A DNA stretch of 18,306 nucleotides from JAYQUR01 sp038133505. GTDB lineage: Bacteria; Pseudomonadota; Alphaproteobacteria; MPNO01; UBA830. The stretch lies in NCBI GenBank assembly GCA_038133505.1, contig JAYPTI010000053.1, positions 1 to 18,306 of the forward strand, read 5' to 3'. Positions 7,172-13,830 of the stretch are shown piece after piece (positions within the stretch are counted from its first letter, which is position 1; the number at the start of each line of letters is the position of its first letter). A program made the translations under genes and the position numbers. The notes under the pieces are model-generated. The model searched no databases. It worked only from the letters and a program-made list of their open reading frames with translations, and was not told where the DNA came from.

Positions 7172-7852
7172 TCAGCCGATTTTCTCGGCCAGAAAGGCGA
7201 GCGTCCGTCGGCGAGCGAGCGCGGCGGCGTCGGCGTGGTATCGCGGCGGGCGCGTCGCGTTGTCGAAGCCGTGCGGCGCTCCTTCGTAGACGTACCAATG
7301 GGGCTCCGGTCGTCTGACGCGGAACGCGTCGACGTCCGACGGCGGCACGGCGGTATCCAGATCGCCGACGTGGCAGATGACCGGACAGGTCGGAATCTCG
7401 TCCGGATAGTCGCACATATCGGATCCGTAATAGGCGATCGCCGCGTCGAACGCGCCGCGGCAGGCGGCGAGCCAGGTGACGGTGCCGCCGAAGCAGAACC
7501 CCATGATCGCGACGCGGATGCCCGGTGCGAGCGATTTGAGATGCGCGGCGGCGGCGGCGACATCCGCCATCGTGTGCGCGTGATCGATCCGGGCGGAAAG
7601 GTCCTTTCCCTTGACGTTGCCGGTCTCGTCGTAGGGCAGGGTCAGGGACGGCTCGAACCGGTCGAACAGCTGCGGCGCGATGGCGAGATAGCCGGCATCC
7701 GCGAAATCGTCGCAGACGCTCCGCAGGTAGCCGTTGACGCCGTACATCTCCATCCCGACGACGATGCCGCCGCGCACTTTGCCGGCGGGCGTCGCCAGAT
7801 ACGCGTCGAAGCGGTGCCCGTCGCCCGACTCCAGCCCGATCGTGTCGCCCAT
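7172..7852 (-). CDS. dienelactone hydrolase family protein (carboxymethylenebutenolidase-like)
   Basis: A 226-residue cytoplasmic alpha/beta hydrolase of the dienelactone hydrolase family. The typical Cys nucleophile is Cys120 in MGFCFGGT, with Asp166 (GDLDTAVP) and His194 (GAPHGFDN) completing the triad, and Glu35 in MEMYGVN corresponds to the glutamate that holds the cysteine in its resting state. Family enzymes open the lactone rings of dienelactones made during aromatic degradation, though the family is broad. It is the first gene of the minus-strand catabolic unit, started by ATG 7852 behind GGGAGG four bases upstream, and is divergent from the membrane protein gene at 7944. Its company (extradiol dioxygenase, second hydrolase, RidA-like protein) supports a role after ring cleavage. 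Confidence 0.88.
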   Translation of the reverse strand: MGDTIGLESGDGHRFDAYLATPAGKVRGGIVVGMEMYGVNGYLRSVCDDFADAGYLAIAPQLFDRFEPSLTLPYDETGNVKGKDLSARIDHAHTMADVAAAAAHLKSLAPGIRVAIMGFCFGGTVTWLAACRGAFDAAIAYYGSDMCDYPDEIPTCPVICHVGDLDTAVPPSDVDAFRVRRPEPHWYVYEGAPHGFDNATRPPRYHADAAALARRRTLAFLAEKIG

Positions 7853-7943
7853 GGTACCTCCCGTTCCGTCTGGTTCCGTTTCGGGGAGTGTATCCTACCG
7901 CGCATGACAGGCGGCGCCCGGTTGTGAAAAAATCCGACGCGTC
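7853..7943. promoter_or_regulatory. divergent promoter region with a direct repeat
   Basis: This 91-base gap must hold the promoter of the catabolic unit (leftward) and possibly that of the membrane protein gene (rightward). GTTCCGT occurs at 7863-7869 and 7873-7879, ten bases apart, or about one helical turn, as for an operator. I cannot assign -35/-10 boxes with confidence. Confidence 0.35.
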
Positions 7944-8531
7944 ATGGACAGGGAACAGCTCGCCGTAAAACTGTTCGCGCCCGGGATCAGCGTGATCGCG
8001 GTCGGGCTCGCCCTGGCGGTCAGGTATTTCTATCCGATCGTGTTCGAACAGGGCTGGATCCGCGAAGCGCGCGCTGTCCATGCGGAGTGGTCTGCCAACG
8101 GACGGATCGAGGGAGAGCGGCGGATCGAGGAAAGCCACTACCTGGCCGAAGTCCGCCGGTTCGGCGCTGCGCCCTACATTCCCGACCTCGAGGGCGCGTT
8201 CCTGACGCTCGACCGGGTGGCGCTCCTGCCGCGGCGGGACGGCCGCTCGGAAGCGCTGCACGCGGGATATATCGAACGCCAGGGCTGCCGTCTGACGCTC
8301 TGGATCTCGAAGGCGGGGGAAGCGGACAACGCCGCATTTCGCGACGGCGCCTTCGGCTGGACGGCGCGCGGCCTGCGCTACGTCATGGTCGGCACAGGCT
8401 TTCCGGAGGCGCGGCTCGACGTGCTGGGCGGCGTGGTCGCGCGGATCAGCCGCGACGGCATCGGCCTGTCGGAGCCGGAACGACGGTCGCTCGGGCTCAG
8501 CGCGGCCCTCAACCCGCCGTGCCGGCCCTGA
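7944..8531 (+). CDS. single-pass membrane protein resembling the periplasmic part of an anti-sigma factor
   Basis: A 195-residue protein of unknown function. Residues 9-32 (LFAPGISVIAVGLALAVRYF onward) form one membrane span after a cytoplasmic tail of only eight residues, followed by a charged linker and a soluble domain of about 150 residues. The segment from LHAGYIERQGCRLTLWIS to FGWTARGLRYVMVGTGFP has the pattern of the C-terminal domain of membrane anti-sigma factors (YxRxxHxIxLxV, then GWxxxGxxYxxV). The cytoplasmic sigma-binding domain and its zinc motif are absent, and no sigma factor lies nearby. It may be a relic, a heterodimer partner or a redox/stress sensor in its own right. No good ribosome site precedes ATG 7944, so the start is the weakest part of the call. 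The Lin0512-family gene follows after 58 bases. Confidence 0.55.
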   Translation: MDREQLAVKLFAPGISVIAVGLALAVRYFYPIVFEQGWIREARAVHAEWSANGRIEGERRIEESHYLAEVRRFGAAPYIPDLEGAFLTLDRVALLPRRDGRSEALHAGYIERQGCRLTLWISKAGEADNAAFRDGAFGWTARGLRYVMVGTGFPEARLDVLGGVVARISRDGIGLSEPERRSLGLSAALNPPCRP

Positions 8532-8589
8532 GCGATTGCGCCGCGTCCGGCCGTCGCCTAACGTCGCTGCGCAACATCCGGAGAAAGAC

Positions 8590-8931
8590 ATGGCCCCGAA
8601 GCGCATGGTGCTCGAAATCGGCATGGGGAACGACCTTCATGGCGGCGATTACACGAAGGCGGCGGTCCGCGCCGTCGAGGACGCGATCCATCACAGCTCG
8701 CTGACGATGATCCACACGCTCGGCATCTCGCGAGAGCAGATGCACGTCGAGGTGACGGTCGGCGTCGCCAAGCCCGAGGAGGTGGACACGGACCGTGTCG
8801 CGCAAGTGCTTCCCTACGGTCAGATCACCGTCAAAGCGGTTCCGGGCGGTCTCGACGTTCCGACGGACGAGGGCGACGACGTCGCGGCCATCGCGACGGC
8901 GGCGGTGATCGTCCGCGTCGACCTGGACTGA
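8590..8931 (+). CDS. Lin0512 family protein
   Basis: A 113-residue protein recognisable as the Lin0512 family of unknown function. The family signature LEIGMGNDLHGGDYTKAAVR is near the N-terminus, followed by AIHHSSL, a middle strand HVEVTVGVAKPE, LPYGQITVKAVPGGLDVP and a C-terminal AAVIVRVDLD strand. Fold and length agree with the family. ATG 8590 has GGAG six bases upstream; a longer frame from 8536 lacks both similarity and a ribosome site. It follows the membrane protein gene and is closed by a strong terminator. No biochemical role can be assigned. Confidence 0.85.
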   Translation: MAPKRMVLEIGMGNDLHGGDYTKAAVRAVEDAIHHSSLTMIHTLGISREQMHVEVTVGVAKPEEVDTDRVAQVLPYGQITVKAVPGGLDVPTDEGDDVAAIATAAVIVRVDLD

Positions 8932-8951
8932 CGATCCCAAGAGCCCGAAAG

Positions 8952-8984
8952 AAAAGCCCCAGCGCTGCGGCCGGGGCTTTTTTT
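8952..8984. terminator. bidirectional rho-independent terminator
   Basis: AAAAGCCCC (8952-8960) pairs with GGGGCTTTT (8973-8981) and the T run continues to 8984. The A run on the other side makes it work in both directions, between the convergent Lin0512-family gene and the purine permease gene. Confidence 0.85.
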
Positions 8985-9003
8985 CGTATATGGCGCTTGC
9001 GGT

Positions 9004-10368
9004 TCAGTCCATTTCCTCGTGCGGCATCAGCGCGTTCATGACCGCCGCGGCAAGGCCCGATACCACGATGCCGGAGACCAGCAGGGGCGCCGTCCAGTCC
9101 GGAAGGCTATCCATCGGCAGCGGGCCGAACTTGGCCAGCCGGGACAGCTGGTCGACCTGCCACAGTCCCATGCCGAGGCCGAGCGAGATCGCGACGATCA
9201 GCATGTTGCGCGTGTTCAGGCCCGACTGGGCGACGAGCTTGAGGCCCGCGGCGACTATCATGCCGAACATCACGACGGCGGCGCCGCCCAGCACCGGTTC
9301 CGGCATCGCGCTGATGATCGCGGCCAGTTTCGGGATAAGCCCGCACAGGATCAGGAAGATCGCGCCGATGGTCACCACGTGGCGGCTCATCACCTTGGTG
9401 TAGGAGACGAGACCCACGTTCTGGCTGTAGGACGTGTTGGGAAGACCACCGAACAGCGCGACGACGGCGGAGCCTAGCCCGTCCGCCATGATGCCGCCCC
9501 GGAGCTCCTTGTCGGTCGGTTCGCGGCCCGCACCTCCCATCGTGATGCCGGAGATGTCGCCCACGGTCTCGATGGTGGTGATGAAGGCCATGATGCACAT
9601 CAGGCCGATCAGGCTGATCGCCGCCGGCGTCGAGAATTCGAGACCGAAATGCACGGCGGGCAGACCGACCCAGTCGGCGGACCCGATCGCCTCGATCTTC
9701 TTGCCGTCGACCATGCCGAAGGCGAGCGCGACGAGATAGCCGATGACGAGGCCGACGAAGATCGACGCGGTCGACCAGATGCCCTTTCCGTAACGCCGGA
9801 TCAGCAGCGTGATCAGGATGACGAACAGCGCCAGCAGCCAGTTCGAATGGTCGCCGAAGCCGCGCGCCTGGCAGAACGGCGCCGGATAGGCGCCGCAGCC
9901 CGCCGAATACTTGACGCCGACGGGCAGCAGCGTGAACCCGATGGTCATCACCACGACGCCGGAGACCAGCGTCGGGATGTACTTCCGGATTTGCGGAATG
10001 AAATACCCGAGAACGACCTGGAACAGCCCGCCGACCAGCGACGCGCCGAAGACGGCGGCCAGCGTCGCGCCGCCTTTGATCGCCGACGTCAGGATGCCGA
10101 TATAGGCGAAGCTCGTTCCCTGGACGATCGGCAGGCGCGCGCCGATGGGCCCGATTCCGATCGTCTGGATAAGCGTCGCGACGCCCGCCGCGAGAAGCGC
10201 TATCTGGACGAGCACGGTTATGTATTGAGGCCCCGCGGCAAGCGCAATGATCAGCGGCACCGTGATGTTGCCGGCGAACATTGCCAGCACGTGCTGTATG
10301 CCGAGCGCCGTGGCTTCGCCCAGCGGCGGGCGATAGTCCGGATTTTTCAGTTGTTCCAGGTCGGCCAT
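9004..10368 (-). CDS. NCS2 family purine permease (xanthine/uric acid type)
   Basis: A 454-residue inner-membrane nucleobase:cation symporter-2 protein, very hydrophobic throughout, consistent with the family's 14 membrane segments. The family signature QNxGxxxxTK is QNVGLVSYTK at residues 317-326. His26 in the first segment (GIQHVLAMF), Glu267 (TTIETVGD) and Asp296 (MADGLG) correspond to substrate-site residues known from E. coli XanQ. It likely imports xanthine, urate or a related purine with protons. A GGAGGT ribosome site stands four to five bases before ATG 10368. It is divergent from the VOC-protein gene. No purine-degrading enzyme is in the window, so the exact substrate is open. Confidence 0.9.
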   Translation of the reverse strand: MADLEQLKNPDYRPPLGEATALGIQHVLAMFAGNITVPLIIALAAGPQYITVLVQIALLAAGVATLIQTIGIGPIGARLPIVQGTSFAYIGILTSAIKGGATLAAVFGASLVGGLFQVVLGYFIPQIRKYIPTLVSGVVVMTIGFTLLPVGVKYSAGCGAYPAPFCQARGFGDHSNWLLALFVILITLLIRRYGKGIWSTASIFVGLVIGYLVALAFGMVDGKKIEAIGSADWVGLPAVHFGLEFSTPAAISLIGLMCIMAFITTIETVGDISGITMGGAGREPTDKELRGGIMADGLGSAVVALFGGLPNTSYSQNVGLVSYTKVMSRHVVTIGAIFLILCGLIPKLAAIISAMPEPVLGGAAVVMFGMIVAAGLKLVAQSGLNTRNMLIVAISLGLGMGLWQVDQLSRLAKFGPLPMDSLPDWTAPLLVSGIVVSGLAAAVMNALMPHEEMD

Positions 10369-10552
10369 TCTTACCTCCGAAAAATGAAATGCCGCCGCCT
10401 CCCACGGCGATCCCCTTGGCCGGACGCTCTTGTTGAGGGACTGGGTCCGTACCTGTCATTGAAGCATCTAAAACGCTAAACATGTATCTGAATCGGGTCT
10501 ATCCCTTATCGACACGCGCGATTCGTCGCCCCACCGGAAGAAAAATGCAGAA
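10369..10552. promoter_or_regulatory. divergent intergenic region, purine permease / VOC protein
   Basis: A 184-base gap with a locally AT-richer centre (10460-10490), where promoters for both directions would be expected. TTGAAG (10459-10464) lies 17 bases before ATGTAT (10482-10487) on the plus strand, a weak sigma-70 candidate. No riboswitch fold is apparent to me. Confidence 0.3.
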
Positions 10553-11473
10553 ATGACCGCATCCGAACCGCAAACGCCGTCCGGCGAGCAGATTTTCCTC
10601 GATCATGTGGGCTGGTTCGTGCCCGACATGGATGCGGCGCATGCGGCCTTCGAAAAGCTCGGCCTTCCCATGACGCCGTTCACCGTCCACACGAACGAGC
10701 AGGCCGACGGCAGCCGCGTGCCGTCAGGGACGGCCAACCGGTGCGCGATGATCCGGCGCGGCTATCTCGAGGTTCTGGTGTCTGTACCCGATGTCGACAC
10801 GGCGATCGCGCGCCAGCTGCGCACCGGGCTGTCGCGCTACACGGGCCTGCATCTGGTGGCGTTCACCGTCGGCGATGCGGATGCGACGGTGGAAAGGCTC
10901 CAGGGAGCCGGTTTCCAGCCGGACCCGCCGATCGCCTTGCGCCGGCCGATGCCGCTCGACGACGGCGGCGAGGGAACGGCGGCCTTTTCCGTGATCCGGT
11001 TTCCCGACGGCGCGATGGACGAGGGGCGCATTCAGATCCTGACGCAGGACACGCCCGATATCGTCTGGCAGCCGTCGGTGACCGCCGACGAGAACGGGCT
11101 CGACATGCTGTCCGGCATTCTTCTGTGCGTTGCCGACCCGTCCGAGGCGTCGGCGCGATACGCGCGTTTCGTCGGCCGCCGGGCGGATTTCTCCGGCGGC
11201 GTATACCGTATCAAGCTCGACCGCGGCTTGGTTGCGATCTGCGGTTTCGACGCCTGCCGGGAGCTGTTGCCCGGCGTCCGGATTCCCGATCTTCCCTTCA
11301 TGCCGGCCGTTTCCATCCGAAGTGCCGACATCGACAGGACGGCCGCCGATCTCGCCGGGCGCGGCGTTCCCATCGACAGGCCCGATGCCGGCCGCGTGAT
11401 CGTGCCGCCGGAAGCGGGCATGGGTGCGGCGTTCATCTTCCACGACGGCGGCGTTCCCCCGTTCGGCGAGTGA
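10553..11473 (+). CDS. VOC superfamily (glyoxalase-like domain) protein
   Basis: A 306-residue protein of the vicinal-oxygen-chelate superfamily, closest by pattern to the glyoxalase-like domain type. The first module opens with FLDHVGWFVPDMDAAHAAFEKLG (residues 15-37), continues with a strand ending CAMIRRGYLEVLV and includes LHLVAFTVGDADATVERLQGAGF. A second module from about residue 190 runs through YARFVGRR, VYRIKLDRGLVAIC and AVSIRSADIDRTAADLAGRG. Such proteins are metal-dependent lyases, isomerases or dioxygenases, or metal-free binders; His18 and Glu73 are possible first-module ligands but I cannot prove metal binding. The ChaC-like gene starts seven bases after its stop, so they form an operon. 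Glutathione may link the two (many VOC enzymes use it), but this is speculation. Confidence 0.7.
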   Translation: MTASEPQTPSGEQIFLDHVGWFVPDMDAAHAAFEKLGLPMTPFTVHTNEQADGSRVPSGTANRCAMIRRGYLEVLVSVPDVDTAIARQLRTGLSRYTGLHLVAFTVGDADATVERLQGAGFQPDPPIALRRPMPLDDGGEGTAAFSVIRFPDGAMDEGRIQILTQDTPDIVWQPSVTADENGLDMLSGILLCVADPSEASARYARFVGRRADFSGGVYRIKLDRGLVAICGFDACRELLPGVRIPDLPFMPAVSIRSADIDRTAADLAGRGVPIDRPDAGRVIVPPEAGMGAAFIFHDGGVPPFGE

Positions 11474-11480
11474 GTACGCG

Positions 11481-12008
11481 ATGAGCGACGTCTGGGTGTT
11501 CGGTTACGGCTCGCTCGTCTGGCGTCCAGACTTTCCGTTCGCCGACTCCCGCATCGCGACGATTTCAGGCTGGCAACGCCGTTTCTGGCAGGGCTCGACC
11601 GATCATCGCGGCGTGCCGGAAGCGCCGGGGCGCGTCGTCACCCTCGTCGAAGCGCCGGATGCCGTCTGCTGGGGGCGCGCCTATCTGATCGAAGCCGCGA
11701 GCCGCGACGAGGTGATCGCCCATCTCGATTACCGCGAGAAGGGCGGCTATTCGCTCCACGATGTCGATATCTCATTTCCGCGCCATGTCGGCGAGCAGGC
11801 GGTAGGCCTGATCTACATCGCCAATCCGGGCAACCCGAACTGGCTTGGCGAAGCGCCGATGGAACAGATCGCGGCGCAGGTGCGCGGGTCGGTCGGCCCG
11901 TCGGGCGGAAACGTCGAGTATGTCGTCGAGCTGGCGCGCGCTTTGCGCGAGATCGGTGCGGACGACCCCCATGTTTTCGAACTCGCGGCGACATTGTCCC
12001 AAAGCTGA
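11481..12008 (+). CDS. chaC: ChaC-like gamma-glutamylcyclotransferase
   Basis: A 175-residue cytoplasmic enzyme of the ChaC family, which splits glutathione into 5-oxoproline and Cys-Gly. The N-terminal substrate-binding strand-loop VFGYGSLVWRP (residues 6-16) and the catalytic Glu86 in LDYREKGGY are both present, with GWQRRFW after the second strand as usual for the family. ATG 11481 is chosen because the family sequence starts at WVFGYGSL; the frame stays open upstream only within the VOC gene. It is translationally close to the VOC gene (seven-base gap). It may support glutathione turnover or cysteine recovery; note the thiol dioxygenase about 1.8 kb downstream, though separate transcription units lie between. 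Confidence 0.88.
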   Translation: MSDVWVFGYGSLVWRPDFPFADSRIATISGWQRRFWQGSTDHRGVPEAPGRVVTLVEAPDAVCWGRAYLIEAASRDEVIAHLDYREKGGYSLHDVDISFPRHVGEQAVGLIYIANPGNPNWLGEAPMEQIAAQVRGSVGPSGGNVEYVVELARALREIGADDPHVFELAATLSQS

Positions 12009-12137
12009 GACTCTTGCCGCAAACAGCCTCGCCGGCCGAGCAACGAGACGGTAGAGATGGCGGAGGGACTGCCGGATCCGGCGTGCCCTGAGGGCGCGGG
12101 CGCGCTTGACGTAGGGCGCGTAGTCGGGGCGTATCAT
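12009..12137 (-). CDS. possible small arginine-rich protein, 3' end uncertain
   Basis: From ATG 12137 (or 12152) the minus strand reads MIRPDYAPYVKRARALRARR and continues as a basic amphipathic helix IRQSLRHLYRLV. This resembles short alphaproteobacterial proteins of 40-60 residues with a DYxPYVxRARxLR head. A GGGAGG lies 13 bases before ATG 12152. The frame does not stop at 12009 but runs antisense through chaC to 11772, so either the true stop was lost or the ORF is spurious. The end given here is only the limit of the plausible part. Confidence 0.3.
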
Positions 12138-12235
12138 GGTCCAGCTGTGCATATAGGGTATCTATCCTCCCTAAAGCCGGGTTTTCTCACGATCCTCATA
12201 TTTCATGGTATTCGGGCCGAAAAAAGCGAGTTATT

Positions 12236-12264
12236 CTGATATTCGTTTTAAGGAAAACTATAAT
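12236..12264 (+). promoter_or_regulatory. candidate sigma-70 promoter before the LysR remnant
   Basis: A perfect TATAAT (12259-12264) has CTGATA (12236-12241, four of six matches to TTGACA) 17 bases upstream, inside an AT-rich patch. A transcript would start at about 12271, almost on the first conserved LysR codon at 12273, leaving no leader for a ribosome site. Either this is chance or the gene's 5' end has been deleted or altered. Confidence 0.35.
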
Positions 12265-12272
12265 CATCAATC

Positions 12273-13235
12273 CTGCCGCCGCTTAACGCTCTCCGCGCCT
12301 TCGATGCCGCCGCGCGCCACCTCAGCGTGTCCCGGGCCGAGGCCGAGCTCAACGTGACGCCGGGTGCGGTCAGCCAGCATATCCGGGCGCTCGAGGAATG
12401 GTTCGGCGTGCCGTTGTTTCGCCGGGTGCCGCGGGGGCTGAAGATGACGGCGGCGGCGAAGCGGCTGCATCCGCGCCTCGCCGAAGGCTTCGAGCTGATA
12501 TCGGAGGCCGTCGGCGCGATGGATTCGCGGCGCGACGATCTCGTCCTCACCGTGGGCGTTGCGCCCGCGATCGCCTCCAAGTAGCTGGTGCCGCGCCTGG
12601 AGCGTTTCAACTCGCGACACCCGGATATCGACCTGCGGCTGTCCGCCAACAAGAAGCTTGTCGATTTCCGCGGCGACGGGTTCGATGCCGCGATTCGGTT
12701 CGGCTACGGGCGCTACGGCGACATGTTCGTTCGCAAGCTGTTCAACGACGGGCTCGTGCCGCTCTGCAGCCCGCGGCTTTTCGAAGGCGACTACCCGCCC
12801 AAATCGCCTGCGGATCTGACACGCTATCCGCTGCTTCACGACATGTCGGTGCAGAGTTTCGACGCGGATGCGCCCACCTGGGGCACGTGGTTCGAGGCGG
12901 CAGGCGTGACGGGGGCCGATACCAGCCACGGCACGGTCTTCGATCATGCCGAACTGGCGCTTCAGGCGGCGTTGAACGGGGCGGGCGTGCTGCTGGGGAG
13001 GCGGATGCTGGCCCAGGCCGACCTCGACGCCGGCAGCTTCGTGATGCCGTTCGACCTCGTGGTGCCGTTCGGCCTCGCCTACTATTTCGTCTGTCCGCCG
13101 GAGATCGGCCGGCAGGAAAAGACGATCCGGTTTCTGGAATGGCTGGAGGAAGAGGTTGAGGCGACGCTGGCGGGCAGCGAGCCGCTTCCCTTCGTCGAGG
13201 ACCGGCTGCCGCCGTCTTCGATCCGTCAGGCGTAG
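12273..13235 (+). pseudogene. GcvA-like LysR-type transcriptional regulator, probably inactivated
   Basis: One continuous frame encodes a LysR regulator: the HTH region LPPLNALRAFDAAARHLSVS and on to TPGAVSQHIRALEEWFGVPLFRR, then the ligand-binding domain to IRQA. Two lesions are visible. First, no ATG, GTG or TTG precedes the conserved LPPLNALRAF; the frame upstream reads TAA-TCA-TCA-ATC-CTG (stop at 12261-12263), and the first GTG (12327) would delete the first HTH helices. Second, a TAG at 12582-12584 interrupts ASK-stop-LVPRLERF, where relatives commonly have tryptophan (TGG), so one G-to-A change explains it. The rest is intact and full length, so inactivation would be recent. Alternatives are sequencing error, a CTG start or amber suppression. 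It is convergent with the Lrp gene, overlapping it by 10 bases. Its former target is not evident. Confidence 0.8.
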
Positions 13236-13684
13236 TCCAGCGGGAGCGCCGTGGTGTACTTGATCTGCTCCATCGAGAACGACGACGAGACGTCGTAGAG
13301 TTCCACCTTGGCGATAAGGCGCTGGTAGAAACGGTCGTAGGCAGCGATATCGGGCACGACGACGCGCAGCAGATAGTCGATGTCGCCTGACATCCGGTAG
13401 AACTCGACCACCTCGGGGAAGGCGTTTACGGCACGGGAGAAGTTTTCGTACCAGCCCGCATCGTGCTTGTCGGTCTTGATCGAGACGAAAACCGTCACCC
13501 CGGCGTTCAACTGATCCGCGTCGAGCAGGGCGACGCGGGCGCGGATAACGCCCGCTTCCTCGAGCTTCTGAATCCGCCGCCAGCACGGGGTGGTCGACAA
13601 GCCGACCTGCTTGGCGACTTCGGCCACGGCGAGGGTGGCGTCATCCTGGAGGATATTCAAAATTTTCTTATCGATGTCATCCAT
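13226..13684 (-). CDS. Lrp/AsnC family transcriptional regulator
   Basis: A 152-residue regulator with the standard plan: a winged HTH at about residues 1-55 (MDDIDKKILNILQDD, then VAKQVGLSTTPCWRRIQKLE as recognition region) and a C-terminal RAM ligand-binding domain (VTVFVSIKTDKH ... FPEVVEFYRMSGDIDYLLRVVV). The SGDIDYLL motif is the usual amino-acid-binding turn. Family members respond to amino acids and often control an adjacent divergent gene. Here that neighbour is a thiol dioxygenase, so cysteine or another thiol is a reasonable effector (inference). ATG 13684 fits the family start; the in-frame GTG 13690 would add two residues. Its 3' end overlaps the LysR remnant by 10 bases. Confidence 0.92.
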   Translation of the reverse strand: MDDIDKKILNILQDDATLAVAEVAKQVGLSTTPCWRRIQKLEEAGVIRARVALLDADQLNAGVTVFVSIKTDKHDAGWYENFSRAVNAFPEVVEFYRMSGDIDYLLRVVVPDIAAYDRFYQRLIAKVELYDVSSSFSMEQIKYTTALPLDYA

Positions 13685-13690
13685 TGGCAC

Positions 13691-13821
13691 CGTATCCCAA
13701 TGAAATTGTAAAAATTAGAACAACATTCTTATTATATCGGAATAATTAGAAAATACGCAAACAATTATCGCGGCGATTCCGTCACTATCATCTCACCCCT
13801 TGCGGCGATTGTCGACAAACG
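13691..13821. promoter_or_regulatory. AT-rich divergent control region, Lrp regulator / thiol dioxygenase
   Basis: This gap is markedly AT-richer than the genes. ATTC (13725-13728) and GAAT (13740-13743) form a dyad with an 11-base AT-rich spacer, the usual look of Lrp-family sites. GCGGCGATT is repeated at 13770-13778 and 13802-13810, 32 bases or about three helical turns apart, and the first copy lies in a palindrome ATCGC-G-GCGAT (13767-13777). These suggest an array of regulator sites. Confidence 0.45.
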
Positions 13822-13830
13822 GTGAGCGAT

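Noticed and set aside
10544..10555. Short ATG-CAG-AAA-TGA mini-ORF overlapping the VOC start
   Set aside because: Only three codons and easily due to chance; no sign of an attenuator structure.
12057..12239. 60-codon plus-strand frame before the LysR remnant
   Set aside because: No ribosome site, no similarity, and it crosses the AT-rich promoter patch.
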